A stretch of 14,208 nt of DNA, from contig PBUZ01000084.1 in the NCBI GenBank assembly GCA_002728035.1, forward strand, positions 6,425 through 20,632, written 5' to 3'. Of this stretch, positions 1 through 7,366 are shown one piece after another. The position numbers and the translations under genes were made by a program. The notes under the pieces are model-generated. The model was given only the letters and a program-made list of their open reading frames with translations. It did not search any database and was not told the DNA's origin. Source of the DNA: Methanobacteriota archaeon. GTDB lineage: Archaea > Thermoplasmatota > Poseidoniia > Poseidoniales > Poseidoniaceae. How positions within the stretch are numbered: position 1 is the first letter of the stretch; each line of letters begins with the position of its first letter.

Positions 1-420
1 AAGACCGAGGTTACAGCTTGTTCAAGGTGCGTTGAAAAACTCAATCTCGGTCCAAAGGGTGAAGCGCCAGGTTTAGCGCGTGCTCGCTCGTTCAATGCGT
101 CACCCCCTCCTCGACGAAAAAACGACATCATGTCTCGCTCGAGCAAGGAATTGGCTGATGATTTTCACAAATTGATCGCACAAGCACGCAAAGAACGTCA
201 ATGGAGTCAGCAACAATTGGCCAAAAAGATGGCAGAAACAGTGAACGTCATCAAGGCCGCTGAATCTGGCAAACAACCCACTGACGCGGTCATCCGAAAA
301 TTCGAAAAAATCCTCAACATCCAATTGATGGTTGAGCGTTCATCACAAGAAACGCGTTTCGTTAATTCAGGGCCATCAAGAGGCATGACCTTCGGTGATT
401 ACTTCAACGATTTGAGGTGA
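1..420 (+). CDS. mbf1: Multiprotein bridging factor 1 (MBF1-type zinc ribbon + HTH), 5' partial
   Basis: This is archaeal MBF1, a small transcription/translation-associated protein with an N-terminal zinc ribbon and a C-terminal Cro/C1-type helix-turn-helix. The reading frame is open back to base 1, so the start lies outside the window and the ATG at 130 is internal. Visible residues 4-10 (VTACSRC) are the second CxxC knuckle of the zinc ribbon; the first is lost. A basic, Pro/Arg-rich linker follows. The HTH lies at visible residues of about 56-100, with WSQQQLAKKM as the first helices and a recognition-helix region around NVIKAAESGKQP. The tail GMTFGDYFNDL resembles the usual MBF1 C-terminus. 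Family members interact with TBP/basal factors or ribosomes; that role is known from the family, not seen here. The stop overlaps the tsr3 start (TGATG), which suggests one transcript. Confidence 0.9.
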   Translation, partial: KTEVTACSRCVEKLNLGPKGEAPGLARARSFNASPPPRRKNDIMSRSSKELADDFHKLIAQARKERQWSQQQLAKKMAETVNVIKAAESGKQPTDAVIRKFEKILNIQLMVERSSQETRFVNSGPSRGMTFGDYFNDLR

Positions 421-977
421 TGGCCGTGAGACCAATACCTGTGCATGCCCTTTGGCTCGCACAAGATGACCCAAAGAAGAACACCGCTGTTTTGGCCAGT
501 AAACGGGGCGATATGACCCTGCACAAAACCGTACGTTCGGTCCCAAAACGAGGGGTCATCCTCGAACCACTTTGCGGTAAGGTCTTCGGACCCGAAGACC
601 ATGCACTCTTGACCGAACAACATGGAGCCCTTGTCGGCCTGGATTGCAGTTGGGCACACATTGAATCCTCGGTTGAACGCGTGATGAAGAACACACGGCT
701 CACTCCTCGAATGTTACCGCTTCTTCTCGCCGCCAATCCAGTCAACTGGGGAAAACCTGGTCGCCTGACGACGGCCGAAGCCCTTGCAACCGTGTTGTAC
801 CTCATGGGGCGAAAAGAACAGGCTTCGCAAGTGCTCGGCGCATTCCGGTGGGGTCAACGTTTCTTTGAATTGAACAGAGAGCCTCTGGATGCCTATGCTG
901 CGGCGAAATCCAGTGAAGAACTGGTCGCGCTTCAGTTTGAATTCTTCGACATTGAGCGTCATCATGAGGAGGCTTGA
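420..977 (+). CDS. tsr3: 16S rRNA aminocarboxypropyltransferase Tsr3 (DUF367)
   Basis: Tsr3 transfers the 3-amino-3-carboxypropyl group of SAM to a modified uridine in small-subunit rRNA, a late ribosome maturation step shared by archaea and eukaryotes. From the ATG at 420 the protein is 185 aa, about the usual archaeal length. Family motifs are in order: an N-terminal stretch LAQDDPKKNTA, then LDCSW at residues 74-78, then NPVNWGKPGRLTTAEA starting at residue 106, then FRWGQRFFELN. These form the SPOUT-like SAM-binding core. Starts at GTG 417, ATG 420 or GTG 426 are all possible. GAGGTGA at 414-420 would sit well as a Shine-Dalgarno for GTG 426, so the first two residues are uncertain. It overlaps the end of mbf1 and its own stop lies just before the fdhD start. 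Confidence 0.94.
   Translation: MAVRPIPVHALWLAQDDPKKNTAVLASKRGDMTLHKTVRSVPKRGVILEPLCGKVFGPEDHALLTEQHGALVGLDCSWAHIESSVERVMKNTRLTPRMLPLLLAANPVNWGKPGRLTTAEALATVLYLMGRKEQASQVLGAFRWGQRFFELNREPLDAYAAAKSSEELVALQFEFFDIERHHEEA
966..972 (+). promoter_or_regulatory. Shine-Dalgarno site deciding the fdhD start
   Basis: GAGGAGG lies inside the end of tsr3, 7 nt before a GTG at 980. The upstream in-frame TTG at 974 is only 1 nt from this site, so GTG 980 is the better start for FdhD. Confidence 0.7.
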
Positions 978-979
978 CC

Positions 980-1771
980 GTGCCAAGATACCAGCGTCAA
1001 GGGGTGCATCGTTGGAAACAAGACGAATTCGTCTTCGACAACGACATGTTGGCCAACGAAGGATTGGTTCACCTTCATGTCAATGGAAAACGCCTCACCT
1101 CATTGCTTGCCAGCCATGAAGACCTCGTCGAACTCGGCGTCGGTCATGTGACGGCTGAATACCAATCCTTTGACCCCGCATTGATCGATGTTGAAGTCGA
1201 ATACGGGAAAGATGAAGCCAAAGTTGACATGCATGGTCCCTTTGATGTCGAAAACTGGACCACACGGGACCGAGTGGTGACCACCTCATGTGGAGCATGT
1301 GAACATGATGCATTGCCTGCTATGCTCGCAACTTCGAACGTTGTCAATGCCGTCCATCCCGTACGACATATGCACTCCATAGAACATGCTTTCCAGGCCA
1401 TGAAATCTTCGCAGGACGGTTTTCGGATGACGGGTGGCTTGCATGCCGCTGGTCTTCTGTATGAGGGGGATGCTGTCCGTGTGATGGAAGACATTGGACG
1501 ACACAATGCTGTTGACAAGATCATCGGCGCCCACGTCCTGTCGAATGAGCAACATGAACCACATGTCTTGTTACTCTCGGGGAGATGCGGCTGGGATATC
1601 GTCGCAAAAGCATCCAGATTCAATATCCCCATCATCGCGTCCATCGGTGCGGCATCGTCTCTCGCAGCGACTGCTGCACGAGCATCAAACATCACCCTCG
1701 TGAGTTTCTTGAGAGACGGAAAAGCCGTCATTATTGGACCCCTTAAGGACAGAATAAAGGCAAAGGATTGA
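980..1771 (+). CDS. fdhD: Formate dehydrogenase accessory sulfurtransferase FdhD
   Basis: FdhD passes sulfur to the bis-MGD cofactor of formate dehydrogenase-type enzymes; in the family the two cysteines of the SCGxC motif are the sulfur carriers. Here TTSCGAC gives C104 and C107 (counted from GTG 980). Other family landmarks are GGLHAAGL at about residue 150, EDIGRHNAVDK starting at residue 170, and LSGRCGWDIVAKA, which corresponds to the usual SGR...E-V-KA segment. The 263-aa length is normal for the family. It sits directly before its likely client enzyme, the molybdopterin oxidoreductase at 1807, with only 35 nt between them. One oddity is that the second cysteine is followed by Glu-His, where bacterial FdhD commonly has Gly. 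Identification is firm; the client is inferred from neighbourhood. Confidence 0.95.
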   Translation: MPRYQRQGVHRWKQDEFVFDNDMLANEGLVHLHVNGKRLTSLLASHEDLVELGVGHVTAEYQSFDPALIDVEVEYGKDEAKVDMHGPFDVENWTTRDRVVTTSCGACEHDALPAMLATSNVVNAVHPVRHMHSIEHAFQAMKSSQDGFRMTGGLHAAGLLYEGDAVRVMEDIGRHNAVDKIIGAHVLSNEQHEPHVLLLSGRCGWDIVAKASRFNIPIIASIGAASSLAATAARASNITLVSFLRDGKAVIIGPLKDRIKAKD

Positions 1772-1796
1772 GAAGGTGGTGGCTCGCCACTGGGTT

Positions 1797-1802
1797 GAGG
1801 AG
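1797..1802 (+). promoter_or_regulatory. Shine-Dalgarno site for the molybdopterin oxidoreductase
   Basis: GAGGAG sits 4 nt before ATG 1807. The frame is open upstream to a TTG at 1768 that overlaps the fdhD stop, but that TTG has no ribosome-binding site and adds a Trp/Arg-rich stretch unlike the family. ATG 1807 is preferred. Confidence 0.65.
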
Positions 1803-1806
1803 TTCC

Positions 1807-4095
1807 ATGCGCGAACCATCCAGAGCCCGAACACCTCCCGACCGGGCTGGACTGAAACTCCGGAAGCCGAAGACCAAAGCTGCAGGCCTTCCAGCAGTGA
1901 CCTCCTCAGCCATTCATGGCATGACAAAGATGGGTGTTCGAAAAACCGTCAAAACACTCACCATGGTCAATCAACAGGATGGTTTCGATTGCCCTGGTTG
2001 TGCATGGCCCGACCCCGAACACCGCACATCATTTGAATTCTGTGAAAACGGCGCAAAAGCCGTTGCAGATGAAGCCATGAAAGCCCATGTTACGCCTGAA
2101 TTTTTTGAGAAGCACTCCGTGCAATCCCTTTCTGAGATGAGTGATTACCAACTCAACCGAATGGGGAGAATCGAGCAACCCATGCACCTCTCTGCAGGCG
2201 AATCCCATTATCGTCCAATTTCTTGGGAGGACGCTTTTTCGACCATCGCTCAACACCTTCAGGCCGCTCCTACTCCCGACCATGCCGTGTTCTATACCTC
2301 CGGCAGGACAAGCAACGAAGCCGCATTCCTCTACCAGGCCTTCGTGAGGGCCTACGGAACCAACAATTTGCCAGACTGTTCGAACATGTGCCACGAATCC
2401 AGCGGCAAAGGCCTCGGTCAAACCATCGGCATAGGGAAAGGAACGGTGACGTTGGATGATTTTGATCATGCAGATGTGATCATGGTCATCGGACAAAACC
2501 CTGGTACGAATCACCCGCGCATGCTCACGGCATTGCGTGACGCCAAGAAACACGGTGCCAAGATTGTTCACATCAATCCACTTCCAGAAGCAGGATTGCA
2601 GCGCTTTAAACACCCGCAAGATTACATGAAAGTGAATCTGAAATCGACCACATTGGCCGATATTCATCTCCCAGTTCGCATTGGTGGCGATGCTGCCCTC
2701 ATCAAAGGCCTCATCAAAACACAACTCACACACGATGCAGTTGACACTTCATTCATCGATTCCAAAACTTCGGGGTATCAAGCCATGGTCTCGTCATTGG
2801 AGGGCATTGATTGGGACCGAATTGAGCGCGATTCAGGACTCACACGGCACCAGATTGAACAAACAGGCGCTCTCCTCGCCAATTCCAAGGCCACGATTGC
2901 GTGTTGGGCAATGGGTCTCACGCAACACAGAAACGGCGTTGCTGTTATTCAGGAGGTGGTCAATTTGTTGTTGCTGAACGGTCATGTCGGCCGAAAAGGC
3001 GCAGGGTTTTGTCCCGTTCGTGGCCATTCCAACGTGCAAGGAGACCGCACGGTTGGCATTTGGGAAGCGCCATCATCTGCCTTTTTGGAGCGGATGGAAG
3101 AAGGGCTGGGCTACACCTTGCCAACGCACCACGGCTACGATGTCGTCAACGCCATTCAAGCGATGATCGACGGCAAAGTGAGTGTGTTTTTCTGCCTTGG
3201 CGGTAATTTCCTCTCGGCTACGCCAGACACCGATGCAACAGCCGATGGTATTCGAAACGTCCCGCTCACGGTTCAAGTTTCAACCAAACTCAACAGGTCA
3301 CATCTTGTGACAGGAAAAGAAGCCATCATCTTGCCGTGTTTGGGGAGAACTGAACACGATGACCAAGCCTCAGGTGCTCAATTTGTGACCGTTGAAAACT
3401 CAATGGGCATCGTGCATCGTTCGACAGGTGGATTGATTCCAGCCTCGCCCATGTTACGTAGCGAACCCTGGATTGTTGCACAGTTGGCTCAGGCAACGCT
3501 TGGTGATGAGACCCTGCCGTGGCTCCACCTGGTCGAAAATTACGACCGTATTCGAGATTTGATGGAAGCCTCACTCAACGGATTTGACAATTACAATGAA
3601 CGCGTACGCCAACCCAATGGATTCGCCCTTCCCAACCCCCCCAGAGATGCGCAGGAGTTTCGAACACCTGACCAGCGGGCCCAGTTTACGACCCACGACT
3701 TACCTGAAGTTGAATTGCCACCGGACCATTTTGTTATGATGACCTTGCGAAGTCACGATCAGTACAACACCACCATCTACGGATTGCATGACCGGTATCG
3801 AGGCATTCACGGCCATCGCCGCGTGGTGTTGATGAACGCCGAAGACATGGTTGAACGAGGCTGGAAAGCCCGTCAAGTCGTCAACATTACCAGCCATTTT
3901 AACGGTGAGCAACGAACTTCAGACAGGTGGCTCTTAATCCCTTACGAAATACCACGTGGAAACCTTGCCACCTATTTCCCAGAGGCCAACAGTCTCGTCC
4001 CTCTGCATTCAACAGCCGATGTCTCCAACACGCCGACCTCAAAGTGGATAGTCTGTACACTTTCGACCTCTGAGGCCGCTGACGAGGAGGAGTGA
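1807..4095 (+). CDS. Molybdopterin-dependent oxidoreductase, YdeP/FdhA-like (formate dehydrogenase alpha family)
   Basis: This 762-aa cytoplasmic protein belongs to the DMSO-reductase superfamily, in the subgroup of E. coli YdeP (FdhA-like alpha subunit). After a basic N-terminal extension of about 55 residues, GFDCPGCAWPDP supplies C62 and C65, and EFCENGAKAV supplies C79, an Fe-S-type cysteine cluster. FYTSGRTSNEAAFLYQ and GTNNLPDCSNMCHE follow. C195 in MCH aligns with the Sec/Cys Mo ligand next to the conserved His in formate dehydrogenases. GQNPGTNHPRML and HVGRKGAGFCPVRGHSNVQG are bis-MGD binding segments. The C-terminal molydopterin dinucleotide-binding domain contains YNTTIYGLHDRYRGIHGHRR. 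The closing residues are acidic. No signal peptide or Tat motif is visible. The preceding fdhD fits cofactor sulfuration. No electron-transfer subunit is nearby, so the substrate is not proven to be formate. Confidence 0.92.
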   Translation: MREPSRARTPPDRAGLKLRKPKTKAAGLPAVTSSAIHGMTKMGVRKTVKTLTMVNQQDGFDCPGCAWPDPEHRTSFEFCENGAKAVADEAMKAHVTPEFFEKHSVQSLSEMSDYQLNRMGRIEQPMHLSAGESHYRPISWEDAFSTIAQHLQAAPTPDHAVFYTSGRTSNEAAFLYQAFVRAYGTNNLPDCSNMCHESSGKGLGQTIGIGKGTVTLDDFDHADVIMVIGQNPGTNHPRMLTALRDAKKHGAKIVHINPLPEAGLQRFKHPQDYMKVNLKSTTLADIHLPVRIGGDAALIKGLIKTQLTHDAVDTSFIDSKTSGYQAMVSSLEGIDWDRIERDSGLTRHQIEQTGALLANSKATIACWAMGLTQHRNGVAVIQEVVNLLLLNGHVGRKGAGFCPVRGHSNVQGDRTVGIWEAPSSAFLERMEEGLGYTLPTHHGYDVVNAIQAMIDGKVSVFFCLGGNFLSATPDTDATADGIRNVPLTVQVSTKLNRSHLVTGKEAIILPCLGRTEHDDQASGAQFVTVENSMGIVHRSTGGLIPASPMLRSEPWIVAQLAQATLGDETLPWLHLVENYDRIRDLMEASLNGFDNYNERVRQPNGFALPNPPRDAQEFRTPDQRAQFTTHDLPEVELPPDHFVMMTLRSHDQYNTTIYGLHDRYRGIHGHRRVVLMNAEDMVERGWKARQVVNITSHFNGEQRTSDRWLLIPYEIPRGNLATYFPEANSLVPLHSTADVSNTPTSKWIVCTLSTSEAADEEE
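4084..4090 (+). promoter_or_regulatory. Shine-Dalgarno site deciding the MFS start
   Basis: GAGGAGG lies within the last codons of the oxidoreductase, 7 nt before ATG 4098. The upstream in-frame GTG at 4092, overlapping the stop, is only 1 nt away and is less likely. Confidence 0.7.
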
Positions 4096-4097
4096 AC

Positions 4098-5345
4098 ATG
4101 GCTCCGCGTTCGTATAGCGAACTCGTTCGCGAAAACCGCGATTTTCGGCGACTCTGGATTGCCGCCGTCATCTCGATGCTTGGCGAATGGTTCAACACCA
4201 TCGCGTTGTTTTTTCTGATTCTCGAATACACGGGAAGTGAGTTTCTCCTCGGGATGCTGTTCACCGTTCGAATGGCCGGTTTCGCATTGCTGCAGCCATT
4301 GATCGGGCTGCTTGCAGACCGATACAATCGCAAGACCTTGATGATCGTAACCAACCTTATGCAATCTGTGCTTGCCTTGTGTTTCCTCTTGGTGAATGAC
4401 GCCAACGACATCGTTTGGATGATCGGGCTGTCTGGCTTGATGATGGTGCTTCATGGCGTCTACATGACAGCCGAACGCGCAGCCTTACCCAATGTCGTGT
4501 CTGAAGAAGATTTGGCAACAGCGAATGCATTGGACGCCGCCTCATGGTCAACAGCCCTCTGCATCGGCGCAATGCTGGGCGGGGTGGTCGTTTCAATTTG
4601 GGGGACCAATGCAGCCTTCATTGTTGATTCACTGACCTTCCTGCTTGGCACCATATTTTTACTCAATCTCAAACTACCACAGACCATCAGCGATGAGATG
4701 AAGGGGCCATGGCTTTCGACGGCCTATTCCAATATCAAACACGGTTGGAACCGAATTCGCACACAACCGTCGCTGTTCCGCATCGTCTTCGCAAAGGCTT
4801 CATGGAACATTGCTGGAGGAGGTTTGGCTGGCGTCTACTTGGTGTTGATGGGGGCCGATGTGCAAGGTTATGGCGTTGCATTTGGGTTTGGGTTATTCTT
4901 CTTCGCTCGTGGCGTAGGCACCGGCCTCGGCCCCATCCTTGCTCGAACATTGTTCAAAAACGAACACCGATGGCCCAAATTGATTGGCCAACTGATTGTG
5001 CTTTCAGGTGTGTTCTACATCTTCGTCAGTTTGACCCTTGAGTGGTACTTGTGGCTCACCGTCATCCTCGTAATCCTCGCTCATTGTGCGAGTGGGGCCA
5101 ATTGGGTGCTTTCGACGATCATGATGCAGCGCTGGGTTGAGGATGAAGTCCGAGGGCGTGTCTTTTCTGCCGACATGCTCATCCTATCGATTGCATTTTC
5201 GTGCTCAACCAGTGTGGCTGGTTATTTGATGGAAAACACAGCACTGGGTATCCAAAATGGCATTCTTCTCTTTGCGAGCATCATGGTGCTCTGTGGCATC
5301 GGTTTCACCATGTGGCAACCGGTTGACAACCCTCAATCCGCTTGA
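4098..5345 (+). CDS. Major facilitator superfamily transporter (EntS/MFS_3-like)
   Basis: This 415-aa polytopic inner-membrane permease shows about 12 hydrophobic segments across its length. The N-terminal pattern (ENRDFRRLWIAAVISMLGEW) and the loop 2-3 motif GLLADRYNRK at residues 70-79 (MFS motif A) place it in the MFS group related to the EntS-type exporters. A second conserved stretch, ALPNVVSEEDLATANAL, follows transmembrane segment 4; this is typical of that group. The substrate cannot be read from sequence. It closes the mbf1-tsr3-fdhD-oxidoreductase run and starts inside the translational-coupling range of the preceding stop. It is not a FocA-type formate channel, so a role in formate movement is not supported. 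Its stop overlaps the convergent S15 hydrolase by 13 nt. Confidence 0.88.
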   Translation: MAPRSYSELVRENRDFRRLWIAAVISMLGEWFNTIALFFLILEYTGSEFLLGMLFTVRMAGFALLQPLIGLLADRYNRKTLMIVTNLMQSVLALCFLLVNDANDIVWMIGLSGLMMVLHGVYMTAERAALPNVVSEEDLATANALDAASWSTALCIGAMLGGVVVSIWGTNAAFIVDSLTFLLGTIFLLNLKLPQTISDEMKGPWLSTAYSNIKHGWNRIRTQPSLFRIVFAKASWNIAGGGLAGVYLVLMGADVQGYGVAFGFGLFFFARGVGTGLGPILARTLFKNEHRWPKLIGQLIVLSGVFYIFVSLTLEWYLWLTVILVILAHCASGANWVLSTIMMQRWVEDEVRGRVFSADMLILSIAFSCSTSVAGYLMENTALGIQNGILLFASIMVLCGIGFTMWQPVDNPQSA

Positions 5346-7270
5346 GCTGCTGCCAAACACCGTTCGTGTGTGCAGACTGGAGGCGTGAAATAGCGTCGGT
5401 CTTCCGGAACAAAAGTATCGAGTTGGAGCGTTGACCCCTCACCCTCTTGCACAAACACCACAGACGACGTGCTTGCAGGCAGATAATCCTCACCTGTTGA
5501 ACGGAGGCTAAGGCGAAGAACATGCCCCTGCTCCACCTCCGCATCCATGGCAAAGAACTCCATGTATGCGGTGATACTCTCCACAACAGGCGTCCATGTT
5601 TGCACCTCATCCCCGCCAGCATGATACCGCAAATCCATGATGGCGTGACCGAGATGTATGCAGTTGCTTTGGCCATCACAATCTTCGAGCAATGCATACA
5701 GTTGGCCACCCAGCGTGGCGGTCGTGACTTCAACATGAACACGTGGTAGGCCAGCGATGTACGTGTCTTGGGCGAGTGGCTCACTCTCCCAAACAGGGCC
5801 AGATGATGCATCAGGCAACACGGTGGTGGTACCGCCGATGTTGGTCATGTCACCGCCAAGGGTGAGCGATAGGGTGGTGATGTCCTCGGGAGGATAGCGG
5901 TCTTCAATTCTCCAGGAGCCTTGATTGGATTGGATTTCTATCCATTGACCTGGCTGCTCACCAATGCCTTTGAGGTAATAATCGAACCACTCAAGCATGT
6001 CTTGCATCCAATCAAATCGAACCATTTCTGGAAAGGCTTCTCCACCACGACCACCGATTTCTGAGCGGTCATCCAATTGGATGGGACGGTCAGGGTAATC
6101 GTGATCCCACTGCCCGAACAACCCTCTTGCTTCAATACCAGCGTCGATCAACGTATTGATGGTCGGTACGGCCATGTGCGGGTCAACGTTCCAATCATGC
6201 ATTCCCTGGATGAGGTAAACGCTACCCTTGTAATTCTCAATGACTCGATCAAGGAAATAGCGTTCTGCCCAGTAATCGCCAGCTGCTTCTCCTCCCCAGG
6301 CCCATGCACCAACGCCAGTAGCTGGTCCAATGATGTAATCCGGGCAGAGGTTCTGGTAGTCTTCCTCATCACCGTCCAAACCATAGGACCCGTAAACACC
6401 GTTGTGCATGATGGGCGCACGTGCTTCAGAAGATCCGTTTTTCCACATCAATTCCTTGACGCCGATGAGCCCCGAGATTGGTACAATCGTCTTGAGGTAA
6501 TCATGTTCTGAACCGAACATGGCCGCCTGCCATGGCGTACTGCCATCGTAGGACTTTCCGATCAAAGCAACCGCCCCGTTTGACCATGGCTGTTCAGCAA
6601 GCCAACGAACGGCAGCATCGTTTCCAAGTTGCTCTGCCGTACCCATCAGGTCCATGCAGTGATTCGAGCGGCCGGTCCCAGACACCGAAATTTGCGCAAA
6701 GGCATAACCGTGGGGTAAGATTTGATCAATAAACATCTGACCCAACCAACTCCCTGGCACCTCAATGCTGGGTGTCTCAACACTTGCTTCTTGGAAATAA
6801 GGGCCGCTTTCTGCAATCACGGGCACCAAGGTGCCTTCGGGCACAATGGGTCGCCATACGGCAAGGCTGATCAATCCGTTCGGCGCAGCCCCTCCTTCTT
6901 CCAAGGGCAACGTGTATTCAACGAAAGAGTGGGTTGAGTTCCACTCGTTTTCCGTTGGCATGATTTCGTACGGACCCACCTCGAGCGCCACCCCAAAGTC
7001 ACCCGATGTTTCGTAAGGAAGCGTGTACCTCTCCCAAACGGGAACGCGTACACCGAGGTCTTCGTCGTCTCCTGTGAATTGACTCATCAACGCCTCGTTG
7101 AACACGGCGGAGAGCATGAGAAACACGAGGCACACCGCGAACGTGGTGCCAATGACGATGTTGAATTCCTTGGTCGTATTGACTGAAGATGGCTCTTTCA
7201 TAGCCTCTTCACTCAGCGACAACAGGTCCAATTCAACCAGCGGGGGTGCCTCAACACTCATGGGTTTCAT
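5333..7270 (-). CDS. Membrane-anchored S15 family hydrolase (X-Pro dipeptidyl-peptidase / CocE-NonD type)
   Basis: An alpha/beta hydrolase of family S15, which cuts X-Pro dipeptides or acyl/ester bonds. From ATG 7270 it has 645 aa: about 35 cytosolic residues, one hydrophobic helix (IVIGTTFAVCLVFLMLSAVF), then a catalytic domain expected outside the membrane. The nucleophile is S240 in GKSYDG, the acid D359 in GMHDWNVDP and the base H390 in QWDHDYP, matching the PepX-type order and motifs. The C-terminal third is the beta-sandwich (PepX_C) domain, with alternating short hydrophobic strands and ends in a Cys-containing tail. The frame is open to a TTG at 7363, but no Shine-Dalgarno is seen, and a TATA-like AAAAATAT on the - strand (7294-7287) favours ATG 7270 or 7261 with a leaderless or very short leader. 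It is divergent from hutUH. A role in releasing small peptides for uptake is inferred; exact substrate is unknown. Confidence 0.88.
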   Translation of the reverse strand: MKPMSVEAPPLVELDLLSLSEEAMKEPSSVNTTKEFNIVIGTTFAVCLVFLMLSAVFNEALMSQFTGDDEDLGVRVPVWERYTLPYETSGDFGVALEVGPYEIMPTENEWNSTHSFVEYTLPLEEGGAAPNGLISLAVWRPIVPEGTLVPVIAESGPYFQEASVETPSIEVPGSWLGQMFIDQILPHGYAFAQISVSGTGRSNHCMDLMGTAEQLGNDAAVRWLAEQPWSNGAVALIGKSYDGSTPWQAAMFGSEHDYLKTIVPISGLIGVKELMWKNGSSEARAPIMHNGVYGSYGLDGDEEDYQNLCPDYIIGPATGVGAWAWGGEAAGDYWAERYFLDRVIENYKGSVYLIQGMHDWNVDPHMAVPTINTLIDAGIEARGLFGQWDHDYPDRPIQLDDRSEIGGRGGEAFPEMVRFDWMQDMLEWFDYYLKGIGEQPGQWIEIQSNQGSWRIEDRYPPEDITTLSLTLGGDMTNIGGTTTVLPDASSGPVWESEPLAQDTYIAGLPRVHVEVTTATLGGQLYALLEDCDGQSNCIHLGHAIMDLRYHAGGDEVQTWTPVVESITAYMEFFAMDAEVEQGHVLRLSLRSTGEDYLPASTSSVVFVQEGEGSTLQLDTFVPEDRRYFTPPVCTHERCLAAAQAD

Positions 7271-7366
7271 GATTGTGTCACGCACCATATTTTTGATGTT
7301 ATGCACGTGGTGCATTGGACGATACGAAAGAACAATCCTCAAGGACATCCATGATAACCGCAAGTC
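7271..7366. promoter_or_regulatory. Divergent promoter region between S15 hydrolase and hutUH
   Basis: This 96-bp gap drives two divergent transcripts. A TATA-like tract (AAAAATAT read on the - strand, 7294-7287) is suitably placed for the hydrolase. No convincing TATA box is visible for hutU; the weak candidate is around 7321-7330. The gap also carries the inverted repeat at 7301-7315. Confidence 0.55.
7301..7315. repeat. Perfect inverted repeat, candidate operator
   Basis: ATGCAC-GTG-GTGCAT is a perfect 6-bp inverted repeat with a 3-nt centre. It lies just upstream of the TATA-like tract of the hydrolase and about 52-66 nt before the hutU start. This spacing suits binding of a dimeric regulator serving both genes. 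Function is inferred from position and symmetry only. Confidence 0.5.

Noticed and set aside
130..420. MBF1 as a complete 96-aa gene starting at ATG 130
   Set aside because: The frame is open to base 1 and the upstream part holds a CxxC knuckle (VTACSRC) matching the MBF1 zinc ribbon, so the gene is cut by the window edge.
1144..1731. 195-aa open frame on the - strand
   Set aside because: Antisense to the strongly conserved fdhD; composition and lack of motifs mark it as a shadow.
2386..2391. Possible selenocysteine site in the formate dehydrogenase-like gene
   Set aside because: The codon at the ligand position is TGC (Cys), not TGA, and the frame has no internal stop.
2029..2733. 234-aa open frame on the - strand
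   Set aside because: It lies wholly inside the oxidoreductase gene, has no recognisable domains and is a shadow of its codon bias.
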